IMG/VR virus record: IMGVR_UViG_3300028372_000004
Span: 1-64,000 of that record
Origin: a virus
Reading direction: 5' to 3' (one strand)
Length of the DNA stretch: 64,000 nucleotides
The notes beneath the pieces are model-generated. The model was not told where the DNA came from. It made no database searches and saw only the letters and a list, made by a program, of their open reading frames with translations. Below are positions 5,944-13,168 of this stretch, piece by piece. The position numbers and the translations under genes are program-made. Numbering within the stretch: the first letter of the stretch is position 1; every line of letters starts with the position of its first letter.

Positions 5944-6016
5944 GGGTGTAGTTCAATTGGCAGAGCAGCAGTCTCCAAAACTGCAAATCGGGGTTCGAGT
6001 CCCTGCACCCCTGCCA
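5942..6016 (+). tRNA. tRNA-Trp (CCA)
   Basis: Acceptor AGGGGTG/CACCCCT, discriminator G, CCA. The anticodon arm GCAGT-CTCCAAA-ACTGC gives CCA. Normal D- and T-arms. Confidence 0.93.
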
Positions 6017-6047
6017 AGTACACTAGAAGAGAATGCGGGAAATTATT

Positions 6048-6182
6048 ATGGAATGTCCAAACTGTGAAATGACTGATAGGCAATTTGAAAACTCTACGTT
6101 TGATCTGACCTTCAATGATAGAGATACGGGGCAAGACATAACTTTTAACGCATATCTGCTTGATTACGAGGACTACCATTGA
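6048..6182 (+). CDS. small CxxC protein, possibly truncated
   Basis: 44 residues beginning MECPNCEMTDRQFENSTF, with one CxxC pair. The stop TGA overlaps the ATG of the HigA gene exactly where base composition turns GC-rich, so the 3' end of the original gene may have been lost when the foreign segment entered. Confidence 0.55.
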   Translation: MECPNCEMTDRQFENSTFDLTFNDRDTGQDITFNAYLLDYEDYH

Positions 6183-6475
6183 TGTCCATGCACAACCCTC
6201 CGCATCCCGGCGAGTTCATCCGGGCAACGTACATGGAGCCCTACGGGCTCAGTTGCCGGTATTTGGCAGAGCAGCTCGACGTTTCTCCATCCACCTTGAG
6301 TCGGATCCTGAAGCAGCAAAGCGGGATCAGCCCGGAGATGGCCTTGCGTCTGTCGAAAGCGCTCGGTCGAACGCCGCAGAGCTGGCTTTCGATGCAGGAT
6401 GCTCATGACCTGTGGCAAGCAGGAAAAAGCGTCAAACTGGACAGGGTTCACAAGATTGAGCTGACCGCTGCCTAA
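6182..6475 (+). CDS. higA: HigA-family antitoxin (orphan)
   Basis: 97 residues with the HigA signature: PPHPGEFIRATYMEPYGLS, then an HTH (AEQLDVSPSTLSRILKQ) and PEMALRLSKALGRTPQSWL. These proteins bind DNA and neutralise the RelE-like ribonuclease HigB. No HigB gene is present on either side. Codon and base composition (about 6180-6575) is clearly GC-richer than the phage around it, which marks recent transfer from a bacterial chromosome. It may protect the phage from a host HigB or simply be a passenger. Confidence 0.9.
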   Translation: MSMHNPPHPGEFIRATYMEPYGLSCRYLAEQLDVSPSTLSRILKQQSGISPEMALRLSKALGRTPQSWLSMQDAHDLWQAGKSVKLDRVHKIELTAA

Positions 6476-6624
6476 CCCCTCCATGCACGCGATCAGCAGC
6501 GCTGGTGCGCGACAGGCCGAAGGCGCTGAGACAGCGCCGAACCTCCCGGAAGTGCCGCGGAGTTGGTGCGGAGGATGGACTTATTCGTGTCACCTATAAG
6601 TTTGCAAAGCCGAAACCGGCGGTT

Positions 6625-6984
6625 ATGACATATGCGTCTGATATAATTCCGACATCATATTACCCACAAGGTATGCGAGGCGGAATCACAACCACAGCAA
6701 CATACTCATCGTCAATACATGATGGTGCTGCCGCATGTGATGTGGGAATTACGGTTGAGGGGTCAGTTTCAGATCAGAAGTTTCAGACCGTAGCAAGCTT
6801 CACCATGGAAGACACAGAATATGCAATGGTTATGAAGCTTGTGGGTGAGACTGCTGGTAACAAGTCCATTCGCGAACCGATCACGGTCAAGGCTAAGCCA
6901 ACGTGTAAAACTTGTGGTACCAAAAATAAGGCAACGAGTAAATTCTGCGCCGAATGCGGTACATCGCTACAGATCGTGGCATGA
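6625..6984 (+). CDS. protein with C-terminal zinc ribbon, 5' end disrupted
   Basis: The frame is open from a GTG at 6505, but residues before about 6575 come from the GC-rich HigA segment, so the native N terminus seems lost. ATG 6625 is the first start in native sequence (119 residues). The C terminus has CKTCGTKNKATSKFCAECG, a typical CxxC-CxxC zinc ribbon; the rest is Thr/Ser/Gly-rich (GGITTTATYSSSIHDGAAAC). A double hairpin terminator follows. Confidence 0.6.
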   Translation: MTYASDIIPTSYYPQGMRGGITTTATYSSSIHDGAAACDVGITVEGSVSDQKFQTVASFTMEDTEYAMVMKLVGETAGNKSIREPITVKAKPTCKTCGTKNKATSKFCAECGTSLQIVA

Positions 6985-6994
6985 TTTACAAAAT

Positions 6995-7057
6995 GAGGCT
7001 GTTCCCAGCCTCTTAGATCATAATATGGTTTTAGGGGGCTCTTCAGAGCCCCTTTTT
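6995..7057 (+). terminator. two hairpins, the second an intrinsic terminator
   Basis: GAGGCTG-TTCC-CAGCCTC (6995-7012), then GGGGCTC-TTCA-GAGCCCC plus TTTTT (7035-7057). The second is a classic Rho-independent terminator. Confidence 0.85.
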
Positions 7058-7089
7058 GTTACTTTACTGGAAAGGTTAAATGTGTTCTG

Positions 7090-7118
7090 TTGCAACCCCA
7101 TAACGCTTCTGGTATAGT
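7090..7118 (+). promoter_or_regulatory. sigma70-like promoter
   Basis: TTGCAA, 17-bp spacer, TATAGT, ending 17 bp before tRNA-Cys. It lies just after a terminator, so it starts a new unit (tRNA-Cys and the 2H protein). Confidence 0.6.
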
Positions 7119-7134
7119 GTGCGACTAATCAATA

Positions 7135-7210
7135 GATAGCGTGGCTCGAATGGTCAGGCACCTGACTGCAAATCAGGATTATGCGGGTTCAAATCCCGTC
7201 GCTATCTCCA
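7135..7210 (+). tRNA. tRNA-Cys (GCA)
   Basis: Acceptor GATAGCG/CGCTATC, discriminator T, CCA. The anticodon arm CCTGA-CTGCAAA-TCAGG gives GCA. Confidence 0.93.
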
Positions 7211-7227
7211 AACAAGGAAGTCGTGTC

Positions 7228-7644
7228 ATGTGGCACAAGACAGTAGGTAAAATTGTTTACGATCCGTTCCGTGGTGGAATGAAGCGTAAGACTCAGTGGT
7301 GGTGTGTGCTTGAGGTTGATCGTGAGATTACCCGGTACTATCGCTGGTGGATTATGCAAGAGTATCACGTAAAGGGATTGATCCAGCCTTCTTGGGACGC
7401 TCACGTTTCCATCATTCGTGGTGAGAAGCCTGCTCCCGAGTACATGAGCTTGTGGAAGAAGTACCATGGTCACAAGGTTGAGATTATGTATGAGCATCGT
7501 CCCCACATTGGACGCTCTTCTCGTGATCCCGGTTTCTGGATGGTTATGGTTGATGCCCCTGAGCTACTTGCCATTCGTGCGGAAATGGATAAGCCGAGCA
7601 ATTGGAGGCTTCACTTGACTGTTGGTAAGGACCAGTACGCCTGA
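7228..7644 (+). CDS. 2H phosphoesterase-like protein
   Basis: 138 residues with two H-x-S/T motifs 70 residues apart: DAHVSI (His59) and RLHLTV (His129). That is the signature of 2H phosphoesterases (LigT, cyclic phosphodiesterase and 2'-5' phosphodiesterase relatives), which act on 2',3'-cyclic or 2',5'-linked RNA ends and in some phages on cyclic nucleotide signals. ATG 7228 follows GGAA. It shares a promoter with tRNA-Cys. Substrate unknown: RNA-end repair beside three RNA ligases, or anti-CBASS cleavage, are the candidates. Assignment rests on the paired motifs. Confidence 0.6.
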   Translation: MWHKTVGKIVYDPFRGGMKRKTQWWCVLEVDREITRYYRWWIMQEYHVKGLIQPSWDAHVSIIRGEKPAPEYMSLWKKYHGHKVEIMYEHRPHIGRSSRDPGFWMVMVDAPELLAIRAEMDKPSNWRLHLTVGKDQYA

Positions 7645-7653
7645 TCTGTGCTG

Positions 7654-8283
7654 CTATGCTTCACAGATCAGGTTTCGTTTGTCAGCCCGACGTATTTTAT
7701 AAAAGTCTGGAAGTTCAGCTTTGATTCTGTATTCCATTTCGTCTGTTAGTGCTTCTAGTATGAGTAGTGGTTTGTAAGTGTTAATTAAGTTGATGGCCCC
7801 TTGAATTACTTTAGGTTCGAAGCCTTCCACGTCGGCCTTAATGGCAACAACATTTTCTAGATTTAATTGGTCCAATGTGATGACTTCTACCATTACTTTG
7901 TTGGTTCTTCGATTATTGGCACCACTTCCTGTAAGACTACCACCGCTGGTATTCCTAGCGTTGCTAAAATACAAAAAGGCCCTAGCAGCTTTATCTCCCA
8001 CTGCACACGCATGCGTCTCAATTTCTATATTATTCATACCAACGTTCTCTTGAATGCGATTATAGTTATCGGGTAGAGGTTCGAATGCTACTGCGGCGGC
8101 ACCCAACTGGGCTGCCCGAATAGAATATAACCCGTTATATGACCCGACATCAATGGCACATCCACCGTTACTCACTGCGGCTTCCCATGCTTTCATACTT
8201 TCGGGTTCAAATGCACCGTTCTTATGATAGTTATTGATAACTTTATCGTTTGTGATTACTAATTCCACATGATGTATTCGCAT
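7654..8283 (-). CDS. FkbM-family methyltransferase (1)
   Basis: A 209-residue SAM-dependent methyltransferase. SAM site AIDVGSYNGLYSIRAAQLGA, acidic ribose-binding region VAFEPLPDNYNRIQENV, and the FkbM C-terminal motif IKADVEGFEPKVIQGA. It lies on the minus strand back to back with a second FkbM gene at 8356. FkbM enzymes O-methylate sugars or peptides; here the target is probably a glycan. The opposite orientation to almost all neighbours suggests independent acquisition. Confidence 0.9.
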   Translation of the reverse strand: MRIHHVELVITNDKVINNYHKNGAFEPESMKAWEAAVSNGGCAIDVGSYNGLYSIRAAQLGAAAVAFEPLPDNYNRIQENVGMNNIEIETHACAVGDKAARAFLYFSNARNTSGGSLTGSGANNRRTNKVMVEVITLDQLNLENVVAIKADVEGFEPKVIQGAINLINTYKPLLILEALTDEMEYRIKAELPDFYKIRRADKRNLICEA

Positions 8284-8355
8284 GTTGTTCTCCGATATTA
8301 ACTATTTATGCATCACTCTAACGACACACTAAATATATTTAAAGGATACATTATC

Positions 8356-8997
8356 ATGGCATTTTGTTATAGGGAAGTCGGTATCGAAGGGGTAGATAAG
8401 CTTGCGTGGTATACTGGTGATGACTGGTCGTTTTATTACGTTCTAAAGGACTGGAAAAACCACAAAGAATATTTCTTTGAGCATATGACCAAGTTTGATA
8501 CCATTGTTCAGGCTGGTGGGCATTGTGGAATGTATCCAAGATTCTACGGCAATTACTTTTCCAACGTCTATACGTTTGAGCCAAATAAGCGTAGCTTTAA
8601 TTTACTTGATAAGAACTGTGTCGATAATGACGCGACAGCTTACCATAAATTTAACACCGGACTTGGTGCTGAAGAAAGTACTACTGCCTTCTTAGATGAT
8701 ACGTGTAGGGACAACACTGGCAAGCATAACATAGTTGATGGGAAGGTTGGTAAGCATAAAATCATAACTCTCGACAGTCTGGATTTACCGTCGTGTGATG
8801 TGATACATTTAGACGTTGAAGGGTATGAGGTACCCGCGTTACAAGGTGCTGAGAATACTATTAACAAGTTTAACCCCCTAATCATACTAGAAACATGCTT
8901 TGATAAGGATGCCGCTGTTGCACACATGGCAACTCTAGGTTATGATCCGGTCATCGAGTTAAAGAACGATACCGTATTTCTTCCAAAACAGGCTTGA
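8356..8997 (+). CDS. FkbM-family methyltransferase (2)
   Basis: 213 residues from ATG 8356 (AAAGGA upstream). SAM-binding region VQAGGHCGMYPRFYG, then VYTFEPNKRSFNLLDKN and the FkbM motif VIHLDVEGYEVPALQGAENT. It is divergently arranged with FkbM (1), sharing a 70-bp intergenic region. The two proteins are not close copies, so this is a cluster of related enzymes rather than a recent duplication. Confidence 0.9.
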   Translation: MAFCYREVGIEGVDKLAWYTGDDWSFYYVLKDWKNHKEYFFEHMTKFDTIVQAGGHCGMYPRFYGNYFSNVYTFEPNKRSFNLLDKNCVDNDATAYHKFNTGLGAEESTTAFLDDTCRDNTGKHNIVDGKVGKHKIITLDSLDLPSCDVIHLDVEGYEVPALQGAENTINKFNPLIILETCFDKDAAVAHMATLGYDPVIELKNDTVFLPKQA

Positions 8998-9020
8998 CGG
9001 TTCTATTTTTTTGTTATAGT
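8994..9020 (+). promoter_or_regulatory. sigma70-like promoter
   Basis: TTGACG overlapping the stop of the upstream gene, 15-bp spacer, TATAGT, then the ATG at 9045 with GGAGG between. Confidence 0.55.
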
Positions 9021-9044
9021 ATGGCCTCAAATGGAGGATATGTT

Positions 9045-9431
9045 ATGGATGTTCAGCTTCAAACTCTTGGAAGTATCGAAGAATTGGTTGGTGAAGTATC
9101 TTGTGGCGATTTCGAATTCGTCGTGGGTGAGTACAACGGTGCTCCATATTTGCAAATTTTCTTCGAAGCACTCGATGCCGTAACCTGTAAACTGGAAACT
9201 CAGGCTTGCCGTAAGTGGACGCTCCAGTACACCATGTGCGATACCGAGGTTGTTCGAACTGCATACAAGGCTGCCGAAGCTGCTGTAATTCACGAGCTTC
9301 AAGAAAGCTTTAGATTCAAAGGGGCACGAGTGTTTGATCCACATCTGGATATCAATTCACTTGCTGATTGGATTCGAGAAACTGGACTTCAGGACACTCG
9401 TATTGCAAAAACTACTAGCGTAGGAGCTTAA
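9045..9431 (+). CDS. conserved-looking hypothetical protein
   Basis: 128 residues from ATG 9045, preceded by GGAGGA and its own promoter. Beta-rich N terminus (FEFVVGEYNGAPYLQIFFEA), then a helical segment KAAEAAVIHELQESFRF. No family I can name. Own promoter and good ribosome site suggest early, strong expression. Confidence 0.75.
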   Translation: MDVQLQTLGSIEELVGEVSCGDFEFVVGEYNGAPYLQIFFEALDAVTCKLETQACRKWTLQYTMCDTEVVRTAYKAAEAAVIHELQESFRFKGARVFDPHLDINSLADWIRETGLQDTRIAKTTSVGA

Positions 9432-9438
9432 TTATACG

Positions 9439-10119
9439 GTGAGAATTCAGAAAGCATTAATCATAAGAATGACAAAGAATAAACTGTCAGTTGACTATGC
9501 TGCGCAGTGTGCTAGCTCATGTGAAGAGCATGGCCTGTCATATGAATATATCGATGCGGTAGATAAGCAGTATTTTGAAACACCCATACAAACATTCGCG
9601 AGCGTTGGGGTGACAAAAATTAATCCAAGCTATAGTAATGTGGGTTATGCGGGGTGCCACGCCTCTTCGATTAAATGTTGGAAACGAATTGTTGAACTGG
9701 ATGCACCATGAGTTATTTTGGAGCATGATGCATTGATAGTAGGTAAACTCAACACCGTTAACATTCCTGATATGGCTGTTGTGACATTCGGGCATCGCGT
9801 GCCTGACCGCGATTCGTATACTCCGATTGTAAATAAAGTAGACCACTTGATTGAAATTCCAAGAGCTATTGGCACGCACGCATATGGTCTTAGCCCAGTG
9901 ACCGCTAAATGGCTTGTCGATGATGCCATAAACGATGGGGTTAAGATGGAAGTAGATCGGTATCTCATGATGGATTGCAAATCGGGACTCCCCCCCTATA
10001 CGTGGCAGAACCACCACAGGCAGTGTGTTGGGTTAGAGAATCTACTATTAGGGGGTGCGCTAAACGAGACCTTATTAATTTTCCAGAGGCCCTATCTGCT
10101 TCTTGGTATCAGGGGTTGA
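9439..10119 (+). pseudogene. GT25 glycosyltransferase interrupted by in-frame TGA
   Basis: Starting at GTG 9439 the frame reads like LPS glycosyltransferase family 25: ALIIRM, then NVGYAGCHASSIKCWKRI. It meets TGA at 9709-9711 and continues in the same frame as VILEHDALIVG, the conserved acidic metal/nucleotide-sugar motif, and later GTHAYGLSPVTAKWLVD. The single stop sits between DAP and VILEHDA, where Trp is common in the family. Either a one-base nonsense mutation (TGG to TGA) or a readthrough site. Total 226 codons, a plausible full length. Confidence 0.8.
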
Positions 10120-10144
10120 CAAACAGTCGCTGATGACATACTTT
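10116..10144 (+). promoter_or_regulatory. sigma70-like promoter before tRNA-Val
   Basis: TTGACA, 17-bp spacer, TACTTT, 24 bp before the tRNA. Confidence 0.55.
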
Positions 10145-10168
10145 ATCGTCAAAGAGACACCAGAATAT

Positions 10169-10244
10169 AGTCCGGTAGCTCAGTTGGGAGAGCGGGTGCC
10201 TTACAAGCACTAGGTCGGGGGTTCGAACCCCTCTCGGACTACCA
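10169..10244 (+). tRNA. tRNA-Val (TAC)
   Basis: Acceptor AGTCCGG/TCGGACT, discriminator A, CCA. Anticodon loop CTTACAA. Confidence 0.93.
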
Positions 10245-10264
10245 AACACAATTATTATTCGACA

Positions 10265-10738
10265 TCATTTTTGGTGAAAATTACCAAGCTTATTGATTAC
10301 AAATTTTTGTAAACTTTTTTCCTTGGTATAAGCTTCAACTTCCCATGGATTAGATTTACTGTATCGCAGAAATTCGAAAGGCTCTCCATCCCATTCACCA
10401 GATATCTGACCTTTTTCAAAATTAAGAATGGCAAGTTTGCCCGATGCAAGTTGTTGGGCGTGAACCATCTCATGCGCCAGCGCACGGAGTTTTTCTCCGG
10501 TTGATATGTCCTTATCAACAAAGATGAATATCTTCTTAGGAGAGCGCCCTAGACCTATTGTAGCACCATATTGAGAAGCGTCTAGGTCGTATGGTGGATC
10601 GAACGTAATAGTAACCTCTCGATCATTTAAGTCTAGTTCATTTGATAACAGGTCAGCCGCTTTCTGAAGGTATTGCAATTCCTCAGATTCGGTGGCATTC
10701 TGTACTCTGGAACGTTCTAATATAGTTGAGATTTTCAT
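10265..10738 (-). CDS. zinc metallopeptidase-like protein (HExxH)
   Basis: 157 residues starting MKISTILERSRVQ. The motif LAHEMVHAQQ (HExxH) about two thirds along is the active-site helix of zinc metallopeptidases; ISGEWDGEPFEFLRYSK and WEVEA follow, where a third zinc ligand (Glu) may lie. The family resembles SprT/ImmA-like small phage peptidases. The N terminus MKISTILE contains I-L-E, which fits the (I/L)xE cleavage rule of T4-type prohead protease, so it may be packaged. Minus strand, divergent from 10749. Confidence 0.65.
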   Translation of the reverse strand: MKISTILERSRVQNATESEELQYLQKAADLLSNELDLNDREVTITFDPPYDLDASQYGATIGLGRSPKKIFIFVDKDISTGEKLRALAHEMVHAQQLASGKLAILNFEKGQISGEWDGEPFEFLRYSKSNPWEVEAYTKEKSLQKFVINKLGNFHQK

Positions 10739-10748
10739 AAGGATATTT

Positions 10749-11048
10749 ATGGTAAGAGAAACAAAAGTTGTAAATTCCAAAACAGCCGAATATGATGTGT
10801 ATATTGGTAGGTCTAGTAAATGGGGTAATCCGTTCATGATAAGTATGCACGGAACGCGAAGTCAAGTTATCAATAAATATCGATCATGGATTAAAAAGCA
10901 GCCTAAACTTCTAGAGTCTCTTGACGAGCTTGATGGAAAGGTGTTAGGATGTCACTGTAAACCGGAGGCATGCCATGGTGATGTGCTAGTTGATCTTCTT
11001 AGAGAGAAGAAACGGCGTGAAGGTATTACTGAATTATTTGAGGAATAA
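10749..11048 (+). CDS. DUF4326-like protein
   Basis: 99 residues with the DUF4326 pattern: YIGRSSKWGNPF, a Tyr/Trp middle (INKYRSWIKKQP) and the Cys/His end GKVLGCHCKPEACHGDVLVD. The family occurs in phages and b bacterial genomes; biochemical role unknown. ATG 10749 has AAGGAT upstream. The Cys/His cluster may bind a metal. Confidence 0.85.
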   Translation: MVRETKVVNSKTAEYDVYIGRSSKWGNPFMISMHGTRSQVINKYRSWIKKQPKLLESLDELDGKVLGCHCKPEACHGDVLVDLLREKKRREGITELFEE

Positions 11049-11051
11049 TAA

Positions 11052-11177
11052 ATGCATATTTGTCCACTTGAAATTGTCGCGGTTCTATCTGTAATCCAGA
11101 CAATAGTCCCGTATACTATGGCGTGGTGGAATCTTAATGTGGCACCACTTTTGAAAAAGAATAAATTGCATGATTGA
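11052..11177 (+). CDS. small membrane-like peptide
   Basis: 41 residues starting MHICPLEIVAVLSVIQTI, one hydrophobic segment (about residues 5-25) and a basic tail KKNKLHD. It overlaps the next gene's start by 8 bp. No family recognised. Confidence 0.5.
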   Translation: MHICPLEIVAVLSVIQTIVPYTMAWWNLNVAPLLKKNKLHD

Positions 11178-11577
11178 AATACCACTCAACGATGACATGC
11201 GGGCACTAGCCACTATCAAGGCGAAAGAACTTGGAAAGCTAAACAATTCTATCAGAAAAGGTAAAGGAAATAAGGTAGGGTTTTTGGGTGAAATTGCGGT
11301 TGCCTATCTTTTCAGTGGCTACCTACATAACACATATGATTACGATGTTCTCGCATTCGATTGTAGAATGGAAGTAAAAACCAAAGAAACTACCGTTGTG
11401 CCTTCTCTGGATTATGAGGGAAGCGTGGCATCCTGTAACCTCAAACAGGATTGTGATATTTATGTTTTCACTAGAGTCATGAAAGACTTGGAAACATGTT
11501 GGATATGCGGTATGATTAAGAACGATGACTTTTTGACGAAAGCTCGAAAGCTCACCAAAGGTCAAAAAGGATGGTAG
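11170..11577 (+). CDS. possible PD-(D/E)XK nuclease-fold protein
   Basis: 135 residues. GFLGEIAVAYLF, then YDVLAFDCRMEVKTKET, has the order Glu ... Asp ... ExK of PD-(D/E)XK nucleases, followed by a beta strand CDIYVFTRV typical of the core sheet. Function could be DNA cleavage or repair. Ends TGG TAG TAA, a tandem stop. Fold assignment is tentative. Confidence 0.6.
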   Translation: MIEIPLNDDMRALATIKAKELGKLNNSIRKGKGNKVGFLGEIAVAYLFSGYLHNTYDYDVLAFDCRMEVKTKETTVVPSLDYEGSVASCNLKQDCDIYVFTRVMKDLETCWICGMIKNDDFLTKARKLTKGQKGW

Positions 11578-11605
11578 TAACGGTTTTGTCGTGAAGCAAA
11601 ATTGT

Positions 11606-11695
11606 ATGAATATGTTTTATAGCGATATGGCTATTCCAGATAAAGTCTTGGACTACGCCGAGAAGTATGGATTTAAAACATTGTACCGTGGATAA
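11606..11695 (+). CDS. small hypothetical peptide
   Basis: 29 residues (MNMFYSDMAIPDKVLDYAEK, then YGFKTLYRG). Ordinary amino-acid composition but no ribosome site; weak support. Followed by an ATAAATA element. Confidence 0.3.
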   Translation: MNMFYSDMAIPDKVLDYAEKYGFKTLYRG

Positions 11696-11702
11696 ATAAT
11701 AG

Positions 11703-11818
11703 TATATGGTGGGGTGGCAGAGTCTGGCTTAAGGATAGTGTGTCCTAATTGTCATACTCAGACTGATACATATTGTAGTAAAAATGCACGGAAGAGTTAT
11801 CCGAAAGATTCAGGGTAG
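11703..11818 (+). pseudogene. tRNA 5' fragment joined to HNH endonuclease remnant
   Basis: GGTGGGGTGGCAGAG (about 11707-11721) resembles the 5' half of a class II tRNA, but no 3' half follows. From 11738 the frame reads VCPNCHTQTDTYCSKNARKS, the typical C-terminal Cys-rich end of HNH homing endonucleases (CPNCHxQT..Y..KN). It runs into tRNA-Ser. Most likely a homing endonuclease once inserted here and was then deleted down to its last codons. Confidence 0.6.
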
Positions 11819-11884
11819 CGGAGACGCTCTTGAAAAGCGTTTGTCGTAACCGGCGTGTGGGTTCGAATCCCACCTCTTCCGCCA
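11790..11884 (+). tRNA. tRNA-Ser (TGA)
   Basis: Acceptor GGAAGAG/CTCTTCC, discriminator G, CCA. The anticodon arm ACGCT-CTTGAAA-AGCGT gives TGA. Long variable arm. Confidence 0.92.
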
Positions 11885-11886
11885 AT

Positions 11887-11975
11887 AGAGAGTACGGTCC
11901 ACTGGAGGACAACCAGTTTCGAAAGCTGGCGGGCTGCTTAACGCGGTCGGAGTTCGATTCTTCTACTCTCTGCCA
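11887..11975 (+). tRNA. tRNA-Ser (CGA)
   Basis: Acceptor AGAGAGT/ACTCTCT, discriminator G, CCA. The anticodon arm CCAGT-TTCGAAA-GCTGG gives CGA. Starts 2 bp after the previous tRNA. Confidence 0.9.
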
Positions 11976-12077
11976 ACATAGGAGCAAAAGATGGTTCGCA
12001 CATTTGACATTCTTCACCTTAAATGACTCTAGCGTATGATTTCCCAACCGTTAGGGTCGTTGACTGGGAGAGTGAAA

Positions 12078-12386
12078 ATGAAGAACAAGAAGCGGGCCAT
12101 TCGTAGGCATCACCGTGAGCGTATGCTTGCAAAGCGTTATCTGCAAGCGAAATCCTATAGACCGTATACAGTTACGCACCAAGATGAATGGGATGCGTTT
12201 GAACGTCGGTGCTATTTGACGGCACACCACATGCTCCATACACCATGTTTGTGTTCGAATCCGGTATGTTGTGGCAATCCTCGAAGACTCAAGAGTCAGG
12301 AATCTTTGACTTTACAAGAGCGTCGTAACGTGCTATCGTTCGAAGAACAAATAGGAGATGCCGATGATATTCTGGTGGAAATATAA
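12078..12386 (+). CDS. basic Cys-containing hypothetical protein
   Basis: 102 residues from ATG 12078 (GGGAGAG upstream). Strongly basic N terminus (KNKKRAIRRHHRERMLAKR) and a Cys cluster CLCSNPVCCGNPRR, which could bind zinc. Similar small proteins occur in T4-like genomes without known function. It overlaps the next gene by 23 bp. Confidence 0.75.
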   Translation: MKNKKRAIRRHHRERMLAKRYLQAKSYRPYTVTHQDEWDAFERRCYLTAHHMLHTPCLCSNPVCCGNPRRLKSQESLTLQERRNVLSFEEQIGDADDILVEI

Positions 12387-12699
12387 ACCCGTTTACAGTG
12401 CAGTGCTGACCCATATAGGGCGCAGTACCAGTTCGTGGGATAATGTTACGGCTACTGTTGTTTTTCTTGAAAACGGATTCGGGGCGCGTGAGCTATTACT
12501 CGACGGAATTTATACTGCTGGTAGTGATACCAAGAATATTTGCAGCCACCCTTGGTATTTGGCTCTTGCCAATCCTTGGAAACATGGGACTCTGACACTA
12601 GATGATGTTCAGAATGGGCGTTCAGATGACATTCATCTGTTCCCAACAGGTAGAGTGACTCGTATAGCTGGACCGGGTATAAAAGATGACGAAGAGTAA
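12364..12699 (+). CDS. hypothetical protein
   Basis: 111 residues from ATG 12364 (AGGAG upstream). Beta-rich with many Trp/Tyr residues (MIFWWKYKPVYSAVLTH). No family recognised. It ends 10 bp before tRNA-Arg. Confidence 0.7.
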   Translation: MIFWWKYKPVYSAVLTHIGRSTSSWDNVTATVVFLENGFGARELLLDGIYTAGSDTKNICSHPWYLALANPWKHGTLTLDDVQNGRSDDIHLFPTGRVTRIAGPGIKDDEE

Positions 12700-12709
12700 T
12701 AACAATAAC

Positions 12710-12786
12710 AGGGGTGTAGTTTAGTCGGGAACAAACGTTGACCTCCTAAGTCAAAATCGTGGGTTCGAATCCCACCATCCCTACCA
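12710..12786 (+). tRNA. tRNA-Arg (CCT)
   Basis: Acceptor AGGGGTG/CATCCCT, discriminator A, CCA. The anticodon arm TTGAC-CTCCTAA-GTCAA gives CCT. Confidence 0.92.
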
Positions 12787-12802
12787 ATAGGATAATATCG
12801 AC

Positions 12803-12988
12803 ATGGACATTACTGAAATTATTACAGGGATTTTACTGGTTGTCCTGATCGCTATGATTGCTGTTAAAATGCAAATAATAGCAAGTGACGGTGACCGGTC
12901 ATATATCGATGAAGTCGATGCTCGCGATGAAGAGCTTCGAGGAAACAACGATATTACGCAGGAAAACCCCACTGTGCAGAAGGGCTAA
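12803..12988 (+). CDS. small single-pass membrane protein
   Basis: 61 residues. A hydrophobic N-terminal helix (ITGILLVVLIAMIAVKM, about residues 7-25) is followed by an acidic soluble tail. No family recognised. Confidence 0.65.
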   Translation: MDITEIITGILLVVLIAMIAVKMQIIASDGDRSYIDEVDARDEELRGNNDITQENPTVQKG

Positions 12989-12990
12989 AT

Positions 12991-13167
12991 ATGGTATATG
13001 ATCCGAAAGTTGTTAGGGCCAATCTTCTTAAATTGATAGAAGACGAGCCGGATGGGTTTCCCGGTATCATCGGCCCATACTTCAGCACACCAGAAGAGGC
13101 CGAAGCCTACCGACTTGAACAGTGGGAAGGTTACGCCGAACGTATGGCACCTGACTTCTGGATTTAA
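12991..13167 (+). CDS. small acidic hypothetical protein
   Basis: 58 residues, starting 2 bp after the previous stop. Pattern VVRANLLKLIEDEPDGFPG, then PYFSTPEEAEAYRLEQWEG. Well-formed protein composition, no family recognised. Ends 1 bp before a tRNA. Confidence 0.65.
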   Translation: MVYDPKVVRANLLKLIEDEPDGFPGIIGPYFSTPEEAEAYRLEQWEGYAERMAPDFWI

Positions 13168-13168
13168 T

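Noticed and set aside
6173-6484. Minus-strand and other overlapping frames over the HigA gene
   Set aside because: High GC content opens all frames here; only the HigA frame has a recognisable family.
11738-11760. Suppressor tRNA with CTA anticodon suggested by TCCTAAT
   Set aside because: Flanking bases do not form an anticodon stem; the sequence encodes an HNH remnant. No tRNA with CTA, TCA or TTA anticodon could be drawn in the window.
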